From assembly GCF_029109325.1 (NCBI RefSeq), contig NZ_JAQKQJ010000006.1:62001-126000 (forward strand): a stretch of 64,000 nt of DNA, in the 5' to 3' direction. A model generated the notes under the pieces. The model was given only the letters and a program-made list of their open reading frames with translations. It did not search any database and was not told the DNA's origin. Origin of the DNA: Nodosilinea sp. PGN35 (lineage in GTDB: Bacteria > Cyanobacteriota > Cyanobacteriia > Phormidesmidales > Phormidesmidaceae). Shown piece by piece: positions 1 through 7,097 of this stretch. Numbering within the stretch: the first letter of the stretch is position 1; each line of letters begins with the position of its first letter. The position numbers and the translations under genes were made by a program.

Positions 1-72
1 CAGCACCGGCCTTAGGGGGCATGAGCTTGGGTCATTAGTTTACCCAGGGGCGGTGCGGCGGCACCACGGGGA

Positions 73-86
73 GTAGCCTGTATTAC
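73..86 (+). promoter_or_regulatory. Possible NtcA box upstream of rbcR
   Basis: The sequence GTAGCCTGTATTAC fits the NtcA consensus GTA-N8-TAC and lies 52 bp before the chosen rbcR start. The best -10-like hexamer, GATTAT at 111-116, is 24 bp downstream rather than the usual 22-23. The core is palindromic and about 16 chance matches are expected in 64 kb, so this is only suggestive. Confidence 0.3.
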
Positions 87-137
87 TATCATGGTTTGTT
101 GGCAGCCCAGGATTATCGTACATTAGGGTTAATGCCC

Positions 138-1160
138 ATGTCTGACCTTCCCTTTACCCTCGATCAGCTGCGTATTCTCAAGGCCATTGCAGCGGAGGGC
201 AGCTTCAAACGAGCGGCAGATAGTCTGTATGTGTCTCAGCCGGCGGTCAGCTTGCAGGTGCAAAACCTAGAGCGCCAGCTCGACGTGCCGCTGTTTGATC
301 GGGGGGGGCGACGGGCACAGCTCACCGAGGCGGGACATTTGCTGCTGAGCTACGGCGATCGCATTCTCAGTCTGTGTCAAGAGACCTGCCGCGCCATTGA
401 AGATCTGCAAAATTTGCAGGGGGGCACTCTAATCATTGGCGCTAGTCAAACCACTGGCACGTACCTACTCCCCCGCATGATCGGCCTCTTTCGCCAAAAG
501 TACGCCGATGTGGCGGTGCAGCTCCATGTGCACTCCACCCGTCGCACCGCCTGGAGTGTGGCCAATGGCCAGGTTGATCTGGCCATTATCGGAGGCGAGC
601 TTCCTCCCGAACTGCAAGACTCTTTAGAAAGAGTGCCCTACGCCGAAGACGAACTCGCACTGATTATGCCCATGTATCACCCGCTGACCAGTCAGGCGGT
701 GATTCAGCGGGAAGATCTCTACAAGCTGCACTTCATTGCCCTCGACTCACAGTCCACCATTCGCAAGGTGATTGACCAGGTGCTGACCCGCTGCGGCATT
801 GAGACCCGCCGCCTCAAGATCGAGATGGAACTCAACTCCATTGAGGCGATTAAAACCGCTGTGCAGTCGGGCCTGGGGGTGGCCTTTGTGTCTAACTCAG
901 CGATCGAAAAAGAATTGCAGATGGGAATGCTGCACCGAGCTAAGATCGACTCGGTAGTGGTGAACCGCACTCTGTCGGTGATTTTTAACCCCAACCGCTA
1001 TCGGTCTAAGGCCGCTGCGGCCTTTACCACCGAGATTTTGCCCCACTTTACCAACCTGCCCCTCAACATTAAACCCGTGGGTGCCGAAAAAGCTGCGGCA
1101 GACAAGAACGGTGCTAAACCCGCCAGCCCACCGCCAGAACCCCTGAACCTCAGCCCCTAG
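138..1160 (+). CDS. rbcR: LysR-family regulator RbcR (Ycf30)
   Basis: This is a LysR-type transcription factor of 340 aa. The N-terminal winged helix-turn-helix occupies about residues 5-65 and includes [19 protein letters not shown]. An effector-binding domain follows from about residue 90, opening with [19 protein letters not shown]. The text matches the cyanobacterial RbcR / plastid Ycf30 group, which controls RuBisCO and carbon-acquisition genes in response to metabolites. An upstream TTG (96) and an ATG (132) are in frame; ATG 138 gives the conserved N terminus [12 protein letters not shown]. The last ~35 residues are Pro/Ala-rich and probably disordered. The RuBisCO genes themselves are not in the window, though raf1 lies at 19.7 kb. 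Assignment to RbcR rather than to another LysR such as CmpR or NtcB rests on recalled similarity. Confidence 0.9.
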   Translation: MSDLPFTLDQLRILKAIAAEGSFKRAADSLYVSQPAVSLQVQNLERQLDVPLFDRGGRRAQLTEAGHLLLSYGDRILSLCQETCRAIEDLQNLQGGTLIIGASQTTGTYLLPRMIGLFRQKYADVAVQLHVHSTRRTAWSVANGQVDLAIIGGELPPELQDSLERVPYAEDELALIMPMYHPLTSQAVIQREDLYKLHFIALDSQSTIRKVIDQVLTRCGIETRRLKIEMELNSIEAIKTAVQSGLGVAFVSNSAIEKELQMGMLHRAKIDSVVVNRTLSVIFNPNRYRSKAAAAFTTEILPHFTNLPLNIKPVGAEKAAADKNGAKPASPPPEPLNLSP

Positions 1161-1174
1161 AGAACAGCCGCGCC

Positions 1175-1924
1175 CTAGGCCTCGCGGCTCGCGGTTGGGC
1201 TGGCAGGAATCGCAATCAGGCCGTCTCTGTAGATATGAATCAGTTTGCGCTGGCGCAGTTTGCCCATCAGGCGGGTCACCGTCACCCGAGTGGAGCCAAT
1301 GGCGCTGCCGATCTGAGCGTGGGTGAGCGACCAGGGCAGATAATAACCCGACTCGCAGGGCTCGCCAAATTCTTCGATCAGCAGGGTGAGAAAGCCGAGC
1401 AGGCGATCGATGGTACGCCGCTGACCGAGGGTGCTCAACCAGAGCAGCTTGCGCTGGTGCTGATAGCGGAAGGCGTCGAGAACCTCTCGCCGAAAGTGGG
1501 GCCAGTTGTCGAGATCGCTCCAGTACAGCCAGATCACGGTGGTTTGATCGACATGGGCAAAACTTTGCAGCATAAAGGGCGACTGGGCGACAATCTCAAA
1601 GGGCTGACCGGCCCCGACAAACCCCAGAAATGCCTCTTCGCTCAGGCCGACCCCGGCTCCGTTGGCGGTATCGTCATCGCCGGAGTCGTCTAGATCTGAT
1701 CTGGCCAGGTCTGGGCTGGCCAGATCAGGAGCCGAGTCGGCCCCCTGGGCTGTGCCCACCAGGCGCACGGAGCCTCGCTCAACCAAGTAGAGCAGCCCCG
1801 ACCGGGCGGGGATGCGCTCGTCTTTGTTGAAGGTTCTGGCCCGATAGTGGGCGTGGGCCCAGTCGGTAATGCGTTGCCAGGTCAAAAACGGTCGGGCATT
1901 GTCGGAGCGAGGGGATGATTGCAT
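1175..1924 (-). CDS. Crp/Fnr-family transcription regulator
   Basis: This 249-aa protein has an N-terminal cyclic-nucleotide-binding-like beta-roll (about residues 25-150) and a C-terminal Crp-type winged helix at about 195-240. The recognition segment LTHAQIGSAIGSTRVTVTRL resembles that of NtcA, but the sensor half is divergent. Residues 61-94 form an acidic, low-complexity insert (repeats of the DLASPDLARSDLDD kind) that interrupts the roll, and at DNA level this insert contains a perfect inverted repeat. A longer reading starting at 2014 is open, but MQSSPRSDNARPF at 1924 is the more natural start. It is convergent with rbcR, 14 bp away. The target genes and ligand cannot be read from the sequence. 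It is not NtcA itself. Confidence 0.8.
   Translation of the reverse strand: MQSSPRSDNARPFLTWQRITDWAHAHYRARTFNKDERIPARSGLLYLVERGSVRLVGTAQGADSAPDLASPDLARSDLDDSGDDDTANGAGVGLSEEAFLGFVGAGQPFEIVAQSPFMLQSFAHVDQTTVIWLYWSDLDNWPHFRREVLDAFRYQHQRKLLWLSTLGQRRTIDRLLGFLTLLIEEFGEPCESGYYLPWSLTHAQIGSAIGSTRVTVTRLMGKLRQRKLIHIYRDGLIAIPASPTASREA
1696..1728. repeat. Inverted repeat inside the crp-like gene
   Basis: CTGATCTGGCCAG (1696-1708) and CTGGCCAGATCAG (1716-1728) are exact reverse complements around a 7-base loop. The repeat lies inside the coding region and encodes part of the acidic insert of the Crp-like regulator. It could be an in-frame insertion of a small palindromic element. Confidence 0.75.
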
Positions 1925-2437
1925 AGCAATAGCTGGGCTAAACGGGACAGACCGTGACCATAGGGCAAAAGATAGGGTGCGATCGCTCAGGACGAGTGGT
2001 GACATCAGCAACACTCACTGGGTAGACTACCACTCCGTTGGGGGACAGGCGGGAAGCCGCCATGAACTGACTCCGGTACGGCAGATGTGAATGCTCGACT
2101 ACAAATATTTCCTCCAGTTCAGACAGGCTCTCACCACCGAAAAATCTAGCTTGCTTCAGAGTTCTGTAAATTTGTCATCGTAAAGCTTACGTAAACTATC
2201 CAATAGTAATACAGAGATCCCGTAATTTCCCGTAGCATCTAAGTGATTCGGCGACATTGTCTGGATCCTTCCTGCCCTGTTTCTTATTAGGTAGTTTAGG
2301 AAATGGGACATGGTTTGCTATCTCTCTAAAGCCGTGCAGCCGCAGCCCCAAATCAATGTGTCGAGCGATCGCCTACCGGCTAGAACCCCTGCCGACGTCC
2401 CATAAGAAAAACTGTTCATTTAACCTGGTTTTAGGGG
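1925..2437. other. Intergenic region with no recognised gene
   Basis: This is the upstream region of the crp-like gene. It is richer in A+T than its neighbours. It contains the short inverted repeat CGTAA-AGC-TTACG (about 2179-2191), a possible operator. Open frames here are short and have no recognisable protein features. Confidence 0.4.
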
Positions 2438-2466
2438 GTGACATTCCCCTGGGATAAGCCTATAAT
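2438..2466 (+). promoter_or_regulatory. Strong sigma70-type promoter without a downstream gene
   Basis: GTGACA (2438-2443) and a perfect TATAAT (2461-2466) are separated by 17 bp, an optimal vegetative promoter. The predicted start point is near 2473. No + strand gene follows; a hairpin terminator lies about 20 bases after the predicted start, so the promoter probably drives a small RNA. Confidence 0.7.
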
Positions 2467-2472
2467 TCAATT

Positions 2473-2540
2473 GTGTGAGGAGCGAACCAGAAGAGATGCC
2501 GAGACGAAACACGGCCAGTCGTCGGCATCTCTTTTGTTTT
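2473..2540 (+). ncRNA. Candidate small RNA of about 65 nt
   Basis: The predicted transcript begins at the end of a consensus promoter, has about 18 unpaired bases (GTGAGGAGCGAACCAG) and ends in a strong hairpin with a T-rich tail. The single-stranded head contains GAGGAG, an anti-Shine-Dalgarno-unlike purine stretch, and the hairpin loop carries CGAAACACGGCC. Prediction comes entirely from promoter plus terminator. It does not show the hallmark unpaired motif of Yfr1, nor a clear Yfr2-type loop, so it is not assigned to a family. Confidence 0.6.
2491..2540 (+). terminator. Intrinsic terminator of the candidate sRNA
   Basis: AAGAGATGCCGA (2491-2502) pairs perfectly with TCGGCATCTCTT (2522-2533), and GAC/GTC may extend the stem inside the loop. 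A T-rich tail (TTTTGTTTT) follows directly. Confidence 0.85.
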
Positions 2541-2690
2541 GTACCTAGAATTTTCCAAAGCTTTAAATTGTTCCGGATAGGCTTGCCTTGGGTTTTGACC
2601 TGTCGCTGCCCATCGTTTCGGGCGATCGCTGGCGCTGAAGGCGGTTTGCCTGCCGGGTTTACCCAAAGCTTGGGGCCAGTCTTTGGGCTA

Positions 2691-3596
2691 TCAGCTCCTT
2701 TCAGGCTGAAGCAGAGGAGCCTTGAGAATGTCTCGTATGGCCTGGGTGACGGCCTCGGGCTGTTCTAGCATCGATAGATGACCGCAGTTGTCAATCTCAA
2801 TAATGGCAGTCTTGTCGGGGCGATCGCCCTGGAGATACCCTGCCAGATGGCGCACGTAGCGCGGATTCATCACCTGGTCTTGGCGACCGGCAATAAAGTA
2901 CACCGGCTGGCGGAGCGAGGCCACCAACCTGGGCAGTAGATGCACTTCGGTTTCAGTCGTTGAGTCTAGCAGGGTGCCCCGGGCCGCCTCGGGATGGGCC
3001 TGCAGCAGATCGAGACAGCGATCGCGGCCCCAGCGGTAGGCCAAAGGCCGGTGCACCATCATCCGGGTGAGCAGCAGCGGCAGCAGCGGCAGCTGAGCCA
3101 GCCAGGGCTGCCGCCAGCCCACAATATACCGCCCCGCCTGGCGAAACTGCTGAAACTCCCGGTCGAGGTAGATGCCGCCGCCCGCGTTGAGGCACACGAC
3201 CCCCTGCACCTGCTGGGGATAACAGTGGGCTGTCCACAGCGCTATGCTGCCGCCCAGGGAATGGCCCACCAGCCACACCGGGCCCAGGTCGAGCTGCTCC
3301 AGCAGCGCCGCCAGGTCGCGGGCATAGGCTCCCAGGCCGTAGGCGGAGGTGGAAGCTCCCCAGGCTTGGGCAACGGCGGGCATCCCCGGAAGGTAGCGAT
3401 CGAGCTGGTAGCGCGATTCGCCGAAGCCCCGCAGATCGTAGGTAAGGCAAGGGTGATCGACGCTGAGAGCGTCAACTATGGGCTGCCAGTACCGGTGGCT
3501 CAGCAGCCAGCCGTGGATAAAAACTAGGGTTGGGCCTTTGCCCTCAGGGGTGAGCTGATAGTGGTGGGGAACGCCAAAGACTGTGATCGTGGCCAT
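2691..3596 (-). CDS. Alpha/beta-fold hydrolase
   Basis: This 301-aa protein of the alpha/beta hydrolase superfamily shows the oxyanion-hole segment FIHGWLLSHRYW near residue 27, the nucleophile elbow GHSLGG (Ser at about 113), the acid in IAGRQDQVMN and the catalytic His in NCGHLSML near the C terminus. The start at 3596 gives MATITVFGVPHHYQL; an extended frame to 3644 encodes a low-complexity repeat and is less likely. No signal peptide is evident, so it is probably cytoplasmic. The substrate cannot be inferred: family members include esterases, haloperoxidase-like enzymes and C-C hydrolases. It sits 54 bp downstream of the gene at 3651-4367 on the same strand and may be co-transcribed with it. 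Confidence 0.85.
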   Translation of the reverse strand: MATITVFGVPHHYQLTPEGKGPTLVFIHGWLLSHRYWQPIVDALSVDHPCLTYDLRGFGESRYQLDRYLPGMPAVAQAWGASTSAYGLGAYARDLAALLEQLDLGPVWLVGHSLGGSIALWTAHCYPQQVQGVVCLNAGGGIYLDREFQQFRQAGRYIVGWRQPWLAQLPLLPLLLTRMMVHRPLAYRWGRDRCLDLLQAHPEAARGTLLDSTTETEVHLLPRLVASLRQPVYFIAGRQDQVMNPRYVRHLAGYLQGDRPDKTAIIEIDNCGHLSMLEQPEAVTQAIRDILKAPLLQPERS

Positions 3597-3650
3597 AGGG
3601 CAGTGGCCATAGGGCAGTGGCCTATGGGGCCGGTCTTTGATCATCCTACC

Positions 3651-4367
3651 CTAGCTCATCAGGCGGTAGCGCATACCCTCGGCAATTTTTTGGCCTAGAT
3701 AGTCGGGAATCAGGCTTTCGTTGGGGCCTAGCAGGTAGAGAATGAGACGGGTACGCCCCCGCCACACCAGCAGATTGGCGTTGACCACCAGCAAATCCTC
3801 CTGCCAGATCGCGTACATCACCTTATAAAACAGTCCCGGCTGGTTGTCGGCCTCGATCAGCAGCGCCGGCAAGTGAAACACTGGATCTACATAAAACTCA
3901 GTCTCCACCCGTTCGAGCCCGGCGTTGAGGTTAAACTCCACCGTCAGCATTTCTTCGACTTCAAAATGCCCGGCCAGGGTTTCTTGAATGGCCCGGCAGA
4001 CGTTTTCGGTCGTTTTAGGGCTCAGGGCCTTGCCCCCCCGAGATACCACCAGCTTGATAAACACCAGCATGGGCGGATAGATCTGCCCGTAGAGGCTGAG
4101 GTTATGGATGGTCAACCCGTAGGCCGCCAGCACGCCAAAGATATCGCTCAGCAAAAACGACTGATTGCGATAGACAAAGTGCAGCGCGCTTTTGTTGCCC
4201 TCGGGCTTAATGTCGAGCACAGCCTTGCGCTGCTTGTAGAGTTGGTAGGCCAAGCGCAGATTCTGCAGCTGAATCTCACTGCTGACAAACTGCTCATAAA
4301 ATTGCGGAAAAGCTCTGTTGAAGCGCTTCAACAGCTCAACCGTTGCGGGGTTTAAGCCAGCGGCCAT
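3651..4367 (-). CDS. Conserved cyanobacterial protein, possibly ACT-like
   Basis: This is a soluble protein of about 238 aa without signal peptide or membrane segments. An N-terminal helical part (NRAFPQFYEQFVSSEIQLQN) is followed by two stretches with the beta-alpha-beta rhythm of ACT-type regulatory domains: FLLSDIFGVLAAYGLTIHN (about residues 70-90) and ALLIEADNQPGLFYKVMYAI (about 165-185). The phrase DNQPGLFYKVM resembles the D-x-P-G-L-L loop that binds ligands in ACT domains of GlnD. This is a pattern reading, not a confirmed domain hit. ATG 4367 is preferred over the longer reading from 4415. It lies upstream of the hydrolase on the same strand. Confidence 0.6.
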   Translation of the reverse strand: MAAGLNPATVELLKRFNRAFPQFYEQFVSSEIQLQNLRLAYQLYKQRKAVLDIKPEGNKSALHFVYRNQSFLLSDIFGVLAAYGLTIHNLSLYGQIYPPMLVFIKLVVSRGGKALSPKTTENVCRAIQETLAGHFEVEEMLTVEFNLNAGLERVETEFYVDPVFHLPALLIEADNQPGLFYKVMYAIWQEDLLVVNANLLVWRGRTRLILYLLGPNESLIPDYLGQKIAEGMRYRLMS

Positions 4368-4822
4368 GGTAGGAAGGATGGAACTCCATGGAGGTAACGT
4401 TAGCATTTGCCGCATCAGGAAACCCTAGCTCAGGCGAGAATATACCCCCGTCCTAACGCCTTTGGCCGCCGCTGTCGTCAGGGAAACCTCCGAAGCGCTA
4501 GGACACCTTGAAAACAGCGGGAAAGATGGAGGGGAATGGGGGACTGTTGGCCCCTTTGTCGCTGGCCTTAACGTTGGCCTGCGATTCGCGAAGCGTTCCG
4601 TCCCGGCATCGTCCCTCCCACCGGCAAAGCCCTCTCCCTCGCCGCTGTCGGCAGAAATCTCAGCCCCACCAGAGGCATCGGGTTTTTATGGGGATATACT
4701 ATGAGAAATGGTGTTCAGACCTAAGTTTAGCCCTAGCCTGCGGCGGTTGTGCCGCCTAGTTGAGGAGCTGAACTTAACTACTGCTGAACGTTGTGCCACC
4801 TTCATTATCAGACAGGGCCTGC
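4368..4822. other. Intergenic region between divergent genes
   Basis: This 455-bp stretch separates the divergent genes at 3651-4367 and 4823-5344 and must hold both promoters. I see no convincing coding frame, RNA fold or repeat in it. Confidence 0.4.
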
Positions 4823-5344
4823 ATGGGTTTTTGGAAAAGTCTTTTTGTCGGATCTGATGGCGCTGCGTCCGGGGAGATCAGGTCGGCCAGTACCGTCCTG
4901 GAGGCCCTGCCTGAGCCTGGGGAAGGGTCAACCATTGTGTTTAGCACCGATCGCGACCTCGACCTCTACGAACTCGAAGAGCTGTGCAACGCCGTGGGCT
5001 GGGCTCGTCGCCCCATTCGCAAAGTTAAGAAAGCCATTCAGCACAGCTACCTAGTGGTCACCATGTGGGAGCAGCGCGGCTCGCGCCGCCGCCTGGTGGG
5101 GTTTTCCCGCGCCACCTCCGACCACGCCTTCAACGCCACCATCTGGGACGTGGTCGTGCATCCCGACTTCCAGGGGCGCGGGCTGGGCAAAGAACTCATG
5201 CGCCAGCTGATCAAAAAACTGCGCAGCGAAGACATCAGCAATGTCACCCTGTTTGCCGACCCCCAGGTAGTCGAGTTTTATAAGGGTCTGGGCTTTATGC
5301 CCGACCCCGAAGGCATTAAAGGCATGTTCTGGTACCCCGACTAG
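4823..5344 (+). CDS. GNAT-family N-acetyltransferase (Ycf52/NSI type)
   Basis: This 173-aa protein carries a GCN5-related acetyltransferase fold in its second half. [19 protein letters not shown] contains the acetyl-CoA pyrophosphate loop Q/R-x-x-G-x-G/A (QGRGLG), and [12 protein letters not shown] is the typical C-terminal motif. The N-terminal half, including [18 protein letters not shown], is characteristic of the cyanobacterial/plastid group that contains red-algal Ycf52 and plant NSI/SNAT enzymes. Plant members acetylate plastid proteins and arylalkylamines, but the substrate here is not known. Start at ATG 4823 ([10 protein letters not shown]); an upstream in-frame GTG at 4793 adds ten residues of no evident value. 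Confidence 0.85.
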   Translation: MGFWKSLFVGSDGAASGEIRSASTVLEALPEPGEGSTIVFSTDRDLDLYELEELCNAVGWARRPIRKVKKAIQHSYLVVTMWEQRGSRRRLVGFSRATSDHAFNATIWDVVVHPDFQGRGLGKELMRQLIKKLRSEDISNVTLFADPQVVEFYKGLGFMPDPEGIKGMFWYPD

Positions 5345-5363
5345 GCCCTTTGGCAAAAGCTTT

Positions 5364-5390
5364 GGCTGAGGGGGTACACCGCCCTCAGCC
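5364..5390. terminator. Hairpin after the GNAT gene
   Basis: GGCTGAGGG (5364-5372) and CCCTCAGCC (5382-5390) form a 9-bp perfect stem with a 9-nt loop, 20 bp after the acetyltransferase stop codon. There is no T-tract, so termination strength is uncertain. Confidence 0.5.
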
Positions 5391-5473
5391 ACGCTGTCCC
5401 CTGGCGCTGGGTGCCCCTCTGGGGTAGCTCAAAGCCGCCAGAATCTGACACCAGCGTCTAGGGACTTTGGCCG

Positions 5474-5887
5474 CTAGACGCCTCGGCTGAGGGCCTTGGC
5501 CTGGTTAATCCACAGGTTGACCTGATCGGCGGTGGGGCAGAGGTCGTTGCGTTGCAGGGTAGCAACGTGCAGTCGCCGCAGCTGGGTAAACAGCTGTTGG
5601 GAGGAGCAGCTCGCCAGCTGCGCCACCGACATAATGCCTGCGTGCAGCAGCAGTCCGTTAAACTGGCAGCCCACCGCTGGCACCCGGGCCAGGTCGGCTA
5701 AAATGACCCACTTGGTGACGTAGCGCAGGGGCACCTGCATTTTTTTGGCCAGGGTTTGGCGATGATCTACCGTGGCCCCGTAGCGGCGCAGGTGAGCGGT
5801 ACTGGTAATGCCCAGACGGGCCAGACCCTGGGCGTGAGCCTGACTCAGCCCGGGCAGCTGTTCGAGGGGATAGGCTGAGGTAGCCAT
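5474..5887 (-). CDS. DUF4332-type helix-hairpin-helix protein
   Basis: This 137-aa protein is built of repeated short helical units resembling helix-hairpin-helix motifs: LPGLSQAHAQGLARLGITST at residues 11-30, and GLLLHAGIMSVAQLASCSSQ in the second half. This architecture matches the DUF4332 family common in cyanobacteria, whose function is unknown. The repeated 'gI-s-aqLa' units resemble the DNA-binding or protein-binding hairpins of RecA-associated proteins. No signal peptide or membrane segment is present. It stands alone between the GNAT gene (convergent) and tRNA-Pro (divergent). Confidence 0.7.
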   Translation of the reverse strand: MATSAYPLEQLPGLSQAHAQGLARLGITSTAHLRRYGATVDHRQTLAKKMQVPLRYVTKWVILADLARVPAVGCQFNGLLLHAGIMSVAQLASCSSQQLFTQLRRLHVATLQRNDLCPTADQVNLWINQAKALSRGV

Positions 5888-5982
5888 AGAAGACCTGTGG
5901 GAAAGGGACGGCGATCGCCTGAAGCCGAAGCCGCTACCGGTTCAGCAAAAAAGCAGGCTATACTGATGGGCATGTTGGTCTA

Positions 5983-6056
5983 CGGGATGTAGCGCAGCTT
6001 GGTAGCGCGCCTGCTTTGGGAGCAGGATGTCGCAGGTTCAAATCCTGTCATCCCGA
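5983..6056 (+). tRNA. tRNA-Pro (TGG)
   Basis: The 74-nt sequence folds as a cloverleaf. The acceptor arm CGGGATG/CATCCCG is perfect, the D arm carries AGCGCAGCTTGGTAGCGC, the anticodon stem CCTGC/GCAGG holds a loop with TGG, and the T arm reads GCAGGTTCAAATCCTGT. The discriminator base is A and no CCA is encoded. The C1 start is characteristic of bacterial proline tRNA. Confidence 0.97.
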
Positions 6057-6225
6057 TTTTGAGTATAGTGGGTTGCCCTGGGCCGCTGGCTTGGGTAGAT
6101 AGTAGGACTGTCACAGGGCGCTATGCAAAAAGCTCATTGTCTGTAGTATCTATAGTCAGTGATATTGACAGTTTAAACGATTGATTTGCCCGTCCCTTTG
6201 CCCTTACGCCACTCCAAAACATCCT

Positions 6226-6963
6226 ATGAGACAGCTGTTTGCCTCCCTTCTGCGACCTCTCCCCCTGCTGACGGCCCTGGTCAGCGGCAGTTTGCTGGGC
6301 GGCGGCCTAGTGATGCCTTCGCCCGCCGAAGCCCTAGGTGAAGAGGCCATTGTCGATAAGCTTGAGCAAGTGCCGGTCTTTGTCATCTTAAACTCAGACG
6401 GCCAGCCCCTGACCGCCGCCGCCGAGGTTGACGACCAAGAGGTCAAGGTACCCGTTGTATTTATCGATGGCGAGGCCGCCGAAGAGTTTTTGCTCCGCGC
6501 CCGTGAAGAAGACCCCAGTGCCCAGGTGGCCCTGGTAGATCTCGGCACGCTCTACCAGGAAACGGTGCTCAACGATGCTGAGCAGGTGCCGCTGCTGTAC
6601 CTACCCATTGGCAACGAACTGGAAACCGCTGTACGGCTCCAGTCTAATTTTCAGGGAGTGCCTCTGTTCATTGCCCGCCAGGGTGCCGATGGACCCTACT
6701 TAACCATCAATCAGGATGGTCAGGCCTCTCTACCGATGTTTTTCTCGCGTAACGACTTGCAGACGCTGCTCGATCGCTACCAACAGACTAACGCCGATGC
6801 CGCCGACGACGTGGTAGTACAGGTGCTCTCCTTAGAATGGCTACTGTCTATGATGGCCAGCAACAACGATCCGGAGCTTGACGCCCAACTTCAGCAGGTG
6901 CGGCTCTTTCCCTCCACGGAGGTGCTCAACTACATTCGAGCACAGGATGCGGAATCTAACTAG
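6226..6963 (+). CDS. Tic22-like family protein
   Basis: This 245-aa protein starts with a cleavable-looking signal sequence (MRQLFASLLRPLPLLTALVS followed by a Gly/Leu stretch ending near SPAEA). The mature part shows two similar alpha/beta halves: VPVFVILNSDGQPL...VPVVFIDGEAAEEFL and VPLLYLPIGNELE...GVPLFIARQGADGPY, as in Tic22 proteins. In cyanobacteria, Tic22 is a periplasmic/thylakoid-lumen chaperone implicated in outer-membrane biogenesis; in plastids it acts in protein import. ATG 6226 is chosen because it places the signal peptide at the N terminus. The gene is monocistronic, following tRNA-Pro and convergent with the TPP enzyme at 7098. Confidence 0.88.
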   Translation: MRQLFASLLRPLPLLTALVSGSLLGGGLVMPSPAEALGEEAIVDKLEQVPVFVILNSDGQPLTAAAEVDDQEVKVPVVFIDGEAAEEFLLRAREEDPSAQVALVDLGTLYQETVLNDAEQVPLLYLPIGNELETAVRLQSNFQGVPLFIARQGADGPYLTINQDGQASLPMFFSRNDLQTLLDRYQQTNADAADDVVVQVLSLEWLLSMMASNNDPELDAQLQQVRLFPSTEVLNYIRAQDAESN

Positions 6964-7045
6964 GGGGCTGCTTCGGCTATAGCTAAGACGCAGGTCGAGC
7001 TGGATTGCCGCTTGACCTGAATTGCCGCTTGACAATGAGTTGTCA

Positions 7046-7085
7046 CCCAGCCTGGGGAAGGGCGATCGCCCTTCCCCAGGCTGGG
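7046..7085. terminator. 40-bp perfect palindrome, likely bidirectional terminator
   Basis: The two 20-base halves meeting between 7065 and 7066 are exact reverse complements, from CCCAGCCTGGGGAAG on the left to CTTCCCCAGGCTGGG on the right, with a HIP1-like GGCGATCGCC at the centre. It lies between the convergent stops of the Tic22-like gene and the TPP-enzyme gene, with CTTT just after it on the + strand. As RNA it would form one very long GC-rich hairpin. Confidence 0.8.
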
Positions 7086-7097
7086 CTTTGCAGGGGT

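Noticed and set aside
2473..2540. Identification of the candidate sRNA as Yfr1 or Yfr2
   Set aside because: The ultraconserved unpaired pyrimidine-rich motif of Yfr1 and the GGAAAC-type loop of Yfr2 were not found.
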